64,000 nt of DNA, from NCBI RefSeq assembly GCF_034190915.1, contig NW_026947493.1, forward strand, positions 41,968,501 to 42,032,500, given 5' to 3'. The DNA is from Cavia porcellus. Lineage: Eukaryota; Chordata; Mammalia; Rodentia; Caviidae. Of this stretch, positions 37,948 to 48,523 are shown piece after piece. The translations under genes were made by a program, and so were the position numbers. Every line of letters begins with the position of its first letter. Positions within the stretch are counted from its first letter, which is position 1. Under the pieces are notes generated by a model. That model saw nothing but the letters and a program-made list of their open reading frames with translations, did not search any database and was not told where the DNA came from.

Positions 37948-38842
37948 CATTTCCTCGACCGGCGTTTTTCTCAGCCTGCTCGGCAGAGAACTCTGTGTAC
38001 CAGGCTCGCCAATCCAGGTAACTACCCGAGGGCAGACACGCCTTTGCCAGCTGAATCCAGTCCGCGGGGGTGAGGGGCCCAGAAGACAGGTTCTCCAGCA
38101 TGGCAATGGTGTAAGGCGCAGTCGGCCCAAAGGTTGTAACTGCATTTTTAAGTTCTCTAATCTGCTTTATCTCAAAAGGCTCCCATGCATTACGTCCCTG
38201 GCCCATAGCTACTTGTACAGGAAATATCCCGTAGGGGCCACTATCTATCCCAGGTGGTGGATGTACCTCATGAGACAAACGTCCCCCCTGCCATAGCCGC
38301 CTGTAAAAATACCGACCCGCCAGCGGCGGAGCATAAGACGGCGGCCATGATTGGGCGGAAAATGGGGGCCCGTGCATCACTTCCTGTTCTGGCGAAGGGG
38401 AAGGGAGCTCCCGGGCGGCCGCCTCGCGGCGAGGGATCGCCTCCGGGAACAGCCCCCAAGGTGGGGCGGAAGGCTTCGCCTCCCTCTCGCGCCGGGGAGC
38501 GCTCAGGAGCTCCCTACTCCTCCGCAGACCAAGTTGAGCAGAGCGCAATTCGCGGCGCAACGCTGGGAAAGAACCCTGCGACTCCTTATCGAGCGACTTA
38601 GGCTCCTGACAGCTGGTCTCTTTGGCCTCCTTGCCATTCAACTTTCCCTCGTCCTCGGAGTCAGACGACTCCGAGGCTAGAGCCCCGTCCTTCTCCTTAG
38701 CATCTTTGTTCCCCTTAACGGGCCCCTCTCGGGAGCTCCCTGACTGGGCCTGCTCAAATACCCTGCGTACTTTTGTAAGCTCTTGAGAGCTTTCTCCACA
38801 ACCACCCTCGCTCTTAGTGTTGCTACCTAGCATGTTTCCCAT
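37948..38842 (-). pseudogene. gag: Proviral gag, N-terminal ~298 codons, truncated
   Basis: The frame opens at 38842 with MGNMLGS, a glycine-2 myristoylation signal as in matrix proteins. An acidic/serine-rich and then proline-rich linker follows. A capsid-type N-terminal domain comes next, with FGPTAPYTIAMLENL and LTPADWIQLAKACL, a pattern typical of betaretroviral/IAP-like capsids. The frame has no stop up to 37948, where it runs into a SINE and ends after nine foreign residues. The rest of capsid, nucleocapsid and everything downstream to integrase are lost. Assembly competence is not expected. Confidence 0.88.
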
Positions 38843-39020
38843 CTTTTAATATGTTACTCACCGCGTGAGGCCCAAGGAATCCGCCACTTACGCGTGAGCC
38901 TGAGGGGAGTCTAAAAGCCCTGTAGGTGCGCGCCACCCAGAGCCCAGGCTTATCCCCAACTCACCTGTCTCGCAGCTCTGTACTGGAGCGTTGTCCGCTG
39001 TCACGTCTCGGGGGTGATCA

Positions 39021-39039
39021 GTCCCCGTGCGGGCCTCCA
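39021..39039 (-). other. Retroviral primer-binding site
   Basis: Two bases after the LTR end the viral-sense sequence is TGGAGGCCCGCACGGGGAC. The TGG start is as expected for pairing with a tRNA 3' CCA. The first nine bases match the complement of tRNA-Thr 3' ends. The remainder resembles the Lys-type PBS (CCCGNACNGGGAC), so primer identity is uncertain. Confidence 0.7.
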
Positions 39040-39041
39040 AA

Positions 39042-39300
39042 TGTCGATGTCCGCTCCCGGCCGGCAGGAAGGACACACGACAAAGTCTGGCAGTGGACAA
39101 CCTTTTCTTTTATTTTCCTTCTCCGTACAGCCTGCCCTGGGATCGCTCCCAGCCGAAGCCTCCTTTGGTCCGCTCCCCACGGCTCCTTTTGGGCTTCTAC
39201 TTCCGGGCTTCTTCTTCCCCCCCAGGGGTGGCACCAGTATATATACGGATACAGTGTCCAATCATGTTAAAGTAAGCAAGGCAAGCTGATTGGCTAACAT
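39042..39300 (-). repeat. Proviral 5' LTR, truncated at its U3 end
   Basis: It is nearly identical to 36624-36891, apart from a one-base indel near the end, one substitution and a roughly 10-bp difference in a pyrimidine-rich segment. The first 163 bp of the LTR (viral sense) are absent. At 39301 the sequence jumps to a copy of the left flank. AATAAA (viral sense) is at 39109-39114. Confidence 0.88.
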
Positions 39301-39301
39301 A

Positions 39302-39432
39302 TATATATATCTCTTTCATTCATGAGGGATGCCATTACAGTGGTACCATGGCTTACGAGCTTAATTTGTTGTACAATTTGGGAAAAGATAGCCATGTTTC
39401 TTTCTGTTTGTATGAGAAAAATGGCCATGGTT
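39302..39432. repeat. 131-bp flank duplicate, right copy
   Basis: It abuts the truncated 5' LTR at 39300 and continues into sequence (from 39433) not found at the left copy. See the finding on its origin. Confidence 0.9.
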
Positions 39433-40039
39433 AAGTTTGTCACCCAGTGCAGAGCTAGTAAACAAAACAAATTTTGCCAAACATTTCTGTTTGCAAACCA
39501 AAATGTTTGCAAACAAAACTGTTTGTGAACCAAAATACCATTATATACCTAAATAGTAAAGAGCTACCTTTGGGGTGAGGCTGAGGAGTAACCCAGGAAT
39601 CCACACCTTGATGATGAGAATAAAAACAGGAATAATCTCCAAGGAGGCAGAAACCATCCAAATTAAAAACACGGGCTTTGACTCAGCAATTACACAGCAG
39701 GAATCCATCCTACAGATGTGCTTTCATAACATCGTTTGTTAAAAGCAAAAAAAAAAAAAAAAATTTTTTTAAACACCAGTTAAATATATTATAGAATATT
39801 AATATGGTATATAATACTGTGAATCTGTGAATTGAGGAAGTTATTTTATCATGAACATGGAATAATTTCAAGGCGCAAGTTAAATGAGAAAAAGTGTAAG
39901 GCACTTTATTCCATTTGCATAGGAAAAAATATAAAAATTTTGGAAACTAACCAAAATTAGTTGACAGTGGCTAAGAGGAACCAGTGACCAAGGTAAGGTC
40001 CAAAAGGAATAGTGTGACTTTCCACTGGATGCTCAGTGC

Positions 40040-40178
40040 AGCCTACTGAGAGTATAGACTCAGGACCAGACTGCCAAGGGTTTGAGTCCTGGCCCTGCCA
40101 CTGACTAGCTCTGATCTAGCACTAATGAGTGACTGAATCTGCCACTTTTCTCCATCTCTAAAATGCTAACTGAAAGGT
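40040..40178 (+). repeat. MIR element
   Basis: GAGTATAGACTCAGGACCAG, then TTTGAGTCCTGGCCCTGCCA, then a TCTCTAAAATGCTAA end, in MIR order. Confidence 0.7.
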
Positions 40179-40241
40179 ATATTAGTCAGCTTTTTAGTCA
40201 ATGGGACAAAATATCCAATACTCACAACTTAAAGGTAGGGA
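40178..40241 (-). repeat. MaLR-type LTR fragment, cut by L1-B
   Basis: GTATATTAGTCAGCTTTTTA and ACAAAATATCCAATACTCAC match the reversed LTR start. The L1-B 5' end follows immediately. Confidence 0.6.
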
Positions 40242-41963
40242 GGGACTTCTGGGAAGATGGTGGCATGGTAAACAGCAGAGAAAACAGTGTATCTGAGAGT
40301 CACCATGCCAATCCTGGAATATAGCATTGTGAGGAAGATAAGAAGGAAAAAGTGGGTCCCTTGGGCCCAGGAAGAATCTGAAGTACAAACTGAAGCGCAT
40401 GGAGTGAAAAGAAAAATTTTACGAAAGAAGGTGGTGTCTGACAGCATCTTCATCCTGAGATGGGACTCACTGTGTGAGAGGAGCTGTTTCAACCTGGGGA
40501 CTCATGGTCATGTTGATGGTGATGACTGGAGACTCCAGAGGACTCTGCAGAGACACGGCAGTGGAGGGGAGCAGCAGACCCTAGAACTGCACTGGCTGGT
40601 GGTGAGTACAGAGGACTCAGTCCTCCTGCAGGGAGAGAGGGATTAGCTGGGAGTCATTTTGGAGATGGGCCAGCTGAACTCAGAACCCAGAATTGCTATC
40701 ACTTACACTAGCAGCTCCCAGCTGTGCACAGACAAGTGGAAATTGCTTGGTCCGTGGCAAGCACAATGAGTTGGGTCTCAGGGTAGCCCTACTGAAAGTA
40801 TCCACTACTCTGCCATAAAGCAACTGCTGGCTTACAGTGATAGATCAGCAAAATTCAGGACTGCATCTCCCAAGGTTGTCTACTAGTGAAACCAGAGTAT
40901 CCTAGAAGTGGACCAGTTTTTTTGTTTGCCCGTTTTTGTTTTTTCCCCTTCCCCCTTCATATTTTTATATAAATGTGAAAGTGGTTCTTAATCTCTTTTT
41001 TGAAATGGTTCTGGTGTATTCTTCCTTTTATCTCTTCCACCTCTCTTTTCCTTCATTCTTCTTGCACTAGTACCCCCAAGTTGGTATGATGCCTTTTTGT
41101 TCTCTAACCTTACTTTTAATCTCTTTTTCTTCTTCCACTTTTCTATTTTCTCCTTAATCCATTTTAAATTTTAACTCTCAAAAGCAAAACTGACACATTA
41201 TGGACTATATTGCACAGAATTATCTGGTTTGTTTCACATTTTGTTATATAATCACAAATCTAGTTCATATGGTTAAAAGTTGCAAACCACAGATTAGCTC
41301 AATTTGTTGTTTGCTGTGTTTGATGCTCTTGGTACCACACTATAGCCAAAATTGTCATAATTACTCTAACCAGCTGTTGGCCCTGATAATCCATGGCTGA
41401 GATTGACTAAGGGTCACAGAAAACGCTGTAGCACAGTGCCAAACAACCAGAGATGAGGCCAAACAAATAACTCTTTATCTCTTACAAACTGGAAAGGTAA
41501 AATCTTCCAATAGACTTGAAATAATAAACCAGCTACATCTGGAAGATACCTTAAAGTAATCATCACCTAAGAGTCCTAAGTACTACCAATAAAGCAACTC
41601 ACCATAGGCAACTTTACAAGTATCACCCCAGGAATTAAACTAAAACAAAGAGAAAAGATAAAATGAAAAGATATTTAAGCAAAATGCAAGTCCAGACATC
41701 TAGTTCACCACAGATAAATCCAGGAGTCAATGAGGTGGGACCCCACCAGGTCTCTGTGAAGTGGTAACAACCAAGCAATTGAATGAGGCTCTGGAAATAA
41801 TGAAATCAGAAATAATCTCTCAGATAGCCACAAAGAATATCAAAATATACAACATGCTTAGCAATGGTGGAGCAGACCCAGACAAAAAAATAGATGATCT
41901 TAAGAAATTATGAAATCTCAGCATAGGAAAGAAATGGAATCCATAAAGCAGATTCAAGCAGAT

Positions 41964-42321
41964 TGTCTTGGTTACTTTTCCCTCCTTGCTGAGACAAAAT
42001 ATCTGACACTCAAAATTAGGGAAGAAAATAAGCTCACTGTTTGTGGAGTTTCCGCTAGCTCCAAGGCAGGGTGGCACAGCACTGGGACAATACTTTAAGG
42101 CAGCAGCCAGAGCAAAAGGGGAAAACAGGCCTCTTCTCCCCCCTTATGTTGTATGCAGGCCCACCTCCTAGCCCCCAGGACAGATGTATTTCTCACAAAA
42201 TCTCCTTGCCCTCCTTTGCACAGGATGAAGATATTTGCAAAATAAGATCCCTAGCTCTCTGCTGAGTCTCTCAGTTAAACTTCTACAATGCTCGAGTTAA
42301 CACAATATATCAACCATAACA
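41964..42321 (-). repeat. MaLR-type LTR nested in L1-B
   Basis: It is 358 bp, displayed TGTCTTGGTTAC...ATAACA, with exact 5-bp target-site duplication CAGAT at 41959-41963 and 42322-42326. Confidence 0.8.
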
Positions 42322-42410
42322 CAGATATCCAGAAGAATAAAAACTCCACTGAAACTATTTAAAGCAGAGTAGGCCAATGTGAGAACAGGATCTCAGATAT
42401 TAAAGACTTG

Positions 42411-42512
42411 CGGGCTGGGGTTATTTAGCTCAGCAGCTCAAGCCCTTGCCTGGTAAGCATGAGGTCATGAGTTCAATCCCCAGTACCAAAAAAACAAAAC
42501 CAAGCAAAAAAC
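42411..42512 (+). mobile_element. ID-like SINE (diverged)
   Basis: The sequence GGGCTGGGG...TTTAGCTCAGCAG...GAGTTCAATCCCCAGTACC with an A-rich tail lies in L1-B ORF1. It is more diverged than the young copies. Confidence 0.75.
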
Positions 42513-43219
42513 AGGCTTGCAATTAGTGACCAGGAAAAGAAAGATTTCTCAAAAATAGCAAAGGAAGAAATCAATCCACCAGCTGCTAGATGAGATAAAA
42601 AAGAACAACTTAAGATTTATTGGAGTCAACGAAAAAGCAGGCGATACCACAAATGATATTAAAAATTTTTTCACAGACTTCGTGGCAGAAAACTTTCCTG
42701 GTAGAGAAAAAGAATTTGACGACAGATAAATGAGGCATATGGAACTCACTAGCAATAACCAAAAAAGAAAAAATCCACAGCCAGGCATATCATAGTCAAG
42801 GTTCCAGAAATTCTGCTCAAAAACAGAATCTTAAAAGCTATTAGGGAAAAGAAGCAAACCACCTATAATGGAAAACCCATCAGAATCACAATTGACTTAG
42901 CACAAGCTCTCAAGTCAAGGACAACTTGGAGTGAAGTACTCTGAATTCTAAAGGGAAACAATTTTCGACCCAGATTGATGTACCCCACAAAACTATCTTT
43001 CAAAATTGATGGAGAAATAAGGTACTTCCATGACAAAGAACATCTGAGGAAATTTATGACCATCAAATCAGCACTCCAGAATGTTCTCAAGGACATTCTA
43101 GAGAGAGATAACAAGGACTACAAGTCCAAGACCAGGAAAAGCAAACAATTAAACAGAGGTGGGGGGGGGAGCCAACAACAGGAAAATAATAAGACAAGGA
43201 TAAGTTAGTGTATATCAGT

Positions 43220-45790
43220 TAAAACCATCAATTTTAATAATCTCAATTCAACAATCAAAAGACACAGACTGTCAGATGGATCAAAAAGAAAGATCCAACA
43301 ATATGCTACATACAAGTAACATTTAATTCAAACAAGTTCATAGGCTGAATGCCAAACCATGGAAAACAATATTCCATGTGACAGGAACCCGGAGAAAAGT
43401 AGGGGTAGTTATTCTATTTGCAGAAAAAGTGAAATTTCAAGTGAAGACTGATTAAGAGAGATAAACAAGGTCCTTGCATCCTTGCAAAGAGAACAATCCA
43501 AGAAAAAGAAGTCATAAATATATGTGCAACAAATACCAGTGCACCCAACTATATAAAACAAATACTACAAGGCATGAAAAAATCAAATAAGCCCTAATAC
43601 AGTTGTATTGGAGAATCTAAATATCCCACTGTCACAAAAAGATAAATCAACTAGATAAAAAATCAACAGTGAAATATAAGAACTGAACCAAAGTTCTGAA
43701 CAAATGGATTTAGTAGATGTCCAGGGAGTATTCCCAACCCTCAACACCAGAATACATATTCTTTTCAACTGCACATAGAACCTTTTCCAAAATAGATCAC
43801 ATAATAGCTCATAGAACATGCTTAAATAAATTCAAAGGAACTGAAATTATCCCACATATATTATCAGACCATAGTGAAATGAAATTGGAAATCCATGGCA
43901 AAAGAAACCACAAAAACTTCATAAACACATGAAAATTAAATAGCACCCTACTGAACAACCAATGGGTCACAGATGAAAATAAAGAAGAAATTAGACAGTT
44001 TTTACAGTTGAATAATGACAATACAACATACCAAAACTTATAGGACACAATGAAAGCAGTTGTAAGAGGGAAATTTGTATCAGTAAACACCCATAGCAGG
44101 AAAACAGAGCAAACATATAACATAATAGTGAACCTCAAACTTCTAGAAAAAGAACAGGCTAAACCAAAAGCTCATACGTGGGAGGAAATTATACAGTTCA
44201 GAGCAGAAATTAACACACTGGATACTAAGGAAAAAAAAATAATACTAAGAATCAATGAACTAAAAAGTTGGTTTTTTGAAAGATTAAATAAAATCAACAA
44301 ACCCTTATCCAACCTTCTCAAAAAAGGGGTGGGGGGTGGGGAAGAAGAGAAAATACTCAAATCTACACAACTTGAATGAAAAGGATGAAATCACAATGGA
44401 CCCTGCAGAAATTCAAAAGATCATCTATACACATTTTGAAAACTTGTATTATAATAAGATGGAAAATGCAAAAGATATGGACAGAATCATCGAAAGTATA
44501 TATATGAATCATCAAAAGTAACTTAAGAAGGTATAAGAATCCTAAATAAACCAGTATCAATCAATGAAATCAAAGACATAGTTAAAAAACCTACCAACAA
44601 AAGAAAAGCCCAACCCCTAACAGATTCACTGCTGAATTCTCCAAGAAATTTAGAGAAAATATAACATCTCTACTTCTCAAAATCTTTAACAAAATTGAAA
44701 AGGAAGCGATACTCCCAAATTCATTACTGGAAGCAAGCATTACCCTGAAACCAAAATTGGAGAAAGACCTAACTAAAAAAGAGAATTACAGGTCAATTTT
44801 CCTAATGAACACAGATGTCAAAGTCCTCAATAAGATACTGGCAAACAGAATACAGCCATGAATATTTTGCACCATGACTAGGTGGAATTCATCCTAGGGA
44901 TGCAAGGATGGTTCAACATATGTAAATCAATAAAATATATATTAGCAGAGCTAAGGACAAAAATCATATGACCATCTCAATAGATGTAGAAAGAGCATTT
45001 GACAAAGTTGAACAATGATTAGTGAAAAACATTCTACAGAGAATTGGAACACATGGTCTTTATCACAATCAGATAAAAGCTATCTATGACAAACCAATAG
45101 TCAACAACATACCAAGTGGAAAAACACTGAAATCTTTCTAAAATCAGGAACAAGACAAGAATGTCCACTGTCTCCACTCTTATCCAACATAGTCCTGGAA
45201 ATTTTAACTGGAGCAATTACACAAAAGAACAACATAAAAGGAGATTAATGCACACTTCTCAGATGAAGAAATACAAACAGCAAATAAATATACGAAAAAT
45301 GTTTAACAACACTGCTCATTTGAGAGATACAAATTAAGACAACACTGAGATTCCATCTCACCCTAGAAAGAATGGCTAGTATCACAAAATCAACCAATAA
45401 CAAATCCTGGAAGGCTGCGAGGGAAAAGGAACCCTTCTCCACTGTTGATGGAATTGCAGACTGGCACAACCACTGAGGAAATCAGTGTAAAGATTCCTCA
45501 AAAAATTAGAATTGGAGGTCCCATTTGATCCAGCTATTACCTACTCTTCTGTATATCTTCCCAGAAGAATTAAAAACATCATACCACAGCTATGCATGTG
45601 TATCCATGTTTACAGCAGCACAATTTGTAATAACTCTATCTTGGAACAACCTAAATGCCCGTCAACCAAAGAATGGATAAAAAAGTTGTGGTGTTTTTAT
45701 ACAATGGATTACCACTCAGACATAAAGGACAAACTTGAGGTTTCTGCAGGTAAACAGATGCAGCTGAAGACCATACTCATAAGTGAAATA
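43220..45790 (+). pseudogene. L1-B ORF2 endonuclease/reverse transcriptase, broken
   Basis: Endonuclease-type sequence is readable near 43380-43950 (KFKGTEIIPHILSDHSEMKL). The linker follows at 44170-44290 (EINTLDTKEKK, INELKSWFFERLNKINKPLS) and reverse-transcriptase sequence to about 45238. At about 45240 the sequence jumps to the extreme C-terminus (LELEVPFDPAI, CPSTKEWIKKLWCFYTMDYH). Most of the second half of reverse transcriptase and the region after it is deleted. All frames contain stops. Confidence 0.75.
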
Positions 45791-46031
45791 AATCAGACTT
45801 GCATGTGTAAAGATCACCCTAGTGTGAGAAGCTGAAAGAAATGTGTGTGGATATGTACGATAGTTATCCTAATTTCTCTTAGTTCATTCAAAATAATGGT
45901 TTGTGCTAATATTGGTTGGGCAAATAAATGCAGACATTTTGCACTCAGAGTAACTAAAGATAACCATACACTGTGTACTAACAATTTTTACTCTCTATCT
46001 TGTTCTGAAATTTTGTTTTTTCTCTTTAAAA

Positions 46032-46742
46032 AGTCTCCTCTGAAACTTAAGGCCAACTGAAAGGCACCCTGAGGTTCTTCTCAAAGCAATCTTTCAATTT
46101 TGCAATTTTGAGCCTGTGATGGGTGGGACTTTGATGGTCCATCACATACACTCAAGACATCTTTCATATTGTCCTGATGCAAATTACTTGGCTTTTTTTT
46201 TTTTTTTTTTTAATGTCCATTGTTTTAACAACCACGCTCTCCTATGCTTCAGTTTTACAGGTGCTTCCTTTCTGGCCAGGCTACAAATTTTCCAAATCAC
46301 TTCTCAATTCACACTGTACACCTGGCTAGAAGTATCCATACCACAACCTGAACAGTGTGCTGACTTGAAATTTCCTCCCCCAAATCAATTTGCTCACCAA
46401 CTTTAATCTTAGTTTCCTGCAAACTCTTGGGGTCTGGGCAATATGTAGTCAAGTTCTTTAACAAAATTAAATACACCTGACCTCTAGTATAGTTTCTGAT
46501 AGAGTCTGTGTTCCCAACTAAAACTTCATGAGTCTCACTTTTACTTTTCATATTCCTGTCAGCATTGTACTCTTCTGAGCTCCCACCAGCAATACCTATC
46601 AACTTCTACTTACAGAATCTTAAGGCTCTTCTAACCAGCATCTCTAACCTTTCCTAACTCCTCCCACAAACCATTTCCAATGGCTTCTAAACCACCAGGT
46701 AAGGATATAGTCACCCCAACAATTCTACTCCTGGTACCAAAT
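46032..46742 (-). mobile_element. MaLR internal sequence
   Basis: It joins the reversed LTR at CTCCTGGTACCAAATTTTTG, the usual internal/LTR junction of MaLR proviruses. It contains TCCATTGTTTTAACAACCAC. No coding frame is preserved, as is usual for MaLR. Confidence 0.6.
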
Positions 46743-47180
46743 TTTTGTATTAGGCACTTTTCTACTGCTAGGCCAAAACACTGAACACCTCCAACTTAAA
46801 GGAGAGGTCTATTTTGGCTCATGGTTTTCAAAGAATTCAGTCCATGGTCAAAGAATTCAATCCATGGTCACAGGCTCCAAGGTAGAAACATACTATAAAA
46901 GGATGTTGGAGGAAAGCTGCCCACCACATGGCAGCCAGGAAACACCATGGAGGACCTACAGACTAAAATACACCCACCCAGCTGACACCTGTAACCCTAG
47001 CACTTGGGAGACCAAGGCAGGAGGATCACTGGGAGTTCAAGGCCAGCCTGGGCTACCTAAATTTACACTGAGACTAAATTACAAAGTGAGATCCTGTCAA
47101 AAGACAGACAGACAGACAGACATCTAGGTCATGCTCCCTCTGACCAGGTCTTACCTCTGAGAACATGAGACTTCTGGGGG
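46743..47180 (-). repeat. MaLR-type LTR with B1 insertion
   Basis: Reversed: GTATTAGGCACTTTTCTACT, GGTCTATTTTGGCTCATGG, with an internal 21-bp tandem duplication at 46828-46870. A B1 is inserted at 46977-47125. Confidence 0.65.
46977..47125 (+). mobile_element. B1-like SINE with GACA-repeat tail, inside a MaLR LTR
   Basis: CAGCTGACACCTGTAACCCT...GAGATCCTGTC followed by (GACA)n. It is inserted in the LTR at 46743-47180. Confidence 0.75.
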
Positions 47181-47782
47181 ATACTTTAGATCTAAGTCTT
47201 TATAAATCACAGAATACTGATGTCAAATATTTGCTAAGAATTTGTAAATATTTGTAGAACAATTATAAAAGTCCTTGGCACATAATTAGCTTTTAAATGC
47301 ATTGAGACTGCATCTAATAGACATAAAACTTCAGACTTTACATTTGGTAGATAATGCAAAGGAAAGAAGAGTTGTCAAAGGTGACAGGAGAGTTAGAGGT
47401 TACCTAAACAAAAATAACTGAAATCTTAGAACAGATGAATTGTTCAATGAAGAAAATTTAAGTAACAGCATATATGAACAAATTTTTTAAAAAACCCTCT
47501 GAGTTAATCTAGTTAGAGCATGATTACAAACTATAGTGCATGAGAATCAAGGATAAGAAAATCATGTCAAATAGCTAGTAGCAATAATTCCACTACATGA
47601 TGGTAAGCTTTGTTTTCAAAGCACTCATGTTACTGAATTCTAACAGTGATGCCAAGTAGAAGTTCAGAGATCAAATTATTGTATAGCATCACATAGTATA
47701 ACACAAGAAATAAAAAACTATTTTACATCTATAGAACATCCTCTTGTATCAATTCTTTAAGAATGATGATAAAATGAAGGAT

Positions 47783-47966
47783 GACAGGGTACATACCGTA
47801 ATTCCAGGTACTCAGAAAACTGAAGCAGGAGGATCCCAAGTTCAGTCAGCTGGGCAACTCAGTGAAATGGTATCTAAAAAGATACTTTTTAAAGGACTGG
47901 AATGAAGTTCATAAAAATGCTTGCCTAGCATGTGTAAGGCCCACGGTTCAACCTCTACTAGCACAC
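47783..47966 (+). mobile_element. B1-dID composite SINE (diverged)
   Basis: B1-type CAGGAGGATCCCAAGTTCAG, then an ID-type part GCTTGCCTAGCATGTGTAAG and CA-rich tail. Confidence 0.6.
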
Positions 47967-48440
47967 ACATACACATAGAATGAGTTAATCCTAACTTTAT
48001 TCAATGTAGTATGTACCCCTTTTCACATCAAAGAAACAAATCTCAAATCAAAATTAATGGAAGCATTTTTAAAATAATAAATGAGTAAGTATGTTCATTT
48101 GTAGTTTTCTAAAGAATTTTTTGTTCATTCTTTTGACCAAATTTGACCTTCTATTATTGGCCAAGTAGAGTTAAAATGTTAATATAAAGACTTAAAAAAC
48201 TCATTCTCTTCTCAAAGAACTTAGTAAGGGAGAGACACTAGTCAATATGCAAATTTTAACATAATGTGATAAGTGCTACAATCAGTACATGACCAGAAGC
48301 AACCTTCCCAGCCCTAGGAGAGGCACATATGGTGTGGGAAAGAAGGTGAATAAAAGGCAGAAATGAGTCAGGTAATACAGGGATAAAGAACTGGGAGAAT
48401 GTACCAAGCAGTGTGTATACAAATAGACTTAAGAGTAATC

Positions 48441-48523
48441 AGTGGGCAGAGAGTATAGCTCACTATGATAGCACTTGTCTAGCATGAGATTTAATCCCCA
48501 GCACTGATGGCAAATAAATAAAT
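48441..48523 (+). mobile_element. ID-like SINE, older subtype
   Basis: AGAGTATAGCTCACTATGAT, CTTGTCTAGCATGAG, TTTAATCCCCAGCACTGATG with an (AAAT)n tail. Confidence 0.6.

Larger units (their letters stand above)
36624..39300 (-). mobile_element. Deleted class II (IAP/betaretrovirus-like) endogenous provirus
   Basis: In minus orientation the order is: truncated 5' LTR (39042-39300), primer-binding site, leader, gag N-terminal part, SINE, integrase C-terminal remnant, polypurine tract, full 3' LTR (36624-37055). The LTR begins TGTTGGGAGC in viral sense, as IAP-type LTRs do. The internal region is only about 2 kb, so most of gag, all of protease and reverse transcriptase, and most of integrase are missing. 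No env was recognised in 37056-37558. The two LTRs differ by few changes over their shared 260 bp, implying a recent insertion. It cannot encode a complete virus. Confidence 0.9.
41663..43145 (+). pseudogene. L1-B ORF1, broken
   Basis: A C-terminal domain is readable from 42975 (KLSFKIDGEIRYFHDKEH), close to the corresponding part of L1-A ORF1, with RRM-type sequence before it from about 42590. The N-terminal portion is split by a MaLR LTR (41964-42321) and a SINE (42411-42512) and carries stops. Confidence 0.7.
40242..46031 (+). mobile_element. L1-B: LINE-1 with 5' UTR, ORF1, internally deleted ORF2, 3' UTR
   Basis: It begins GGGACTTCTGGGAAGATGG within the start of a MaLR LTR (40178-40241). 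It has a 5' UTR to about 41660, decayed ORF1 (about 41663-43145), ORF2 (about 43220-45790) and a T-rich 3' UTR ending TTCTCTTTAAAAAG. A MaLR LTR and an ID-like SINE are nested in ORF1. Many stops and frameshifts are present. Confidence 0.85.

Noticed and set aside
38254..38680. Overlapping plus-strand open frames opposite gag
   Set aside because: Antisense shadows of the GC-rich gag linker.
45512..45835. 107-codon open frame
   Set aside because: It is the decayed C-terminus of L1-B ORF2, not a host gene.
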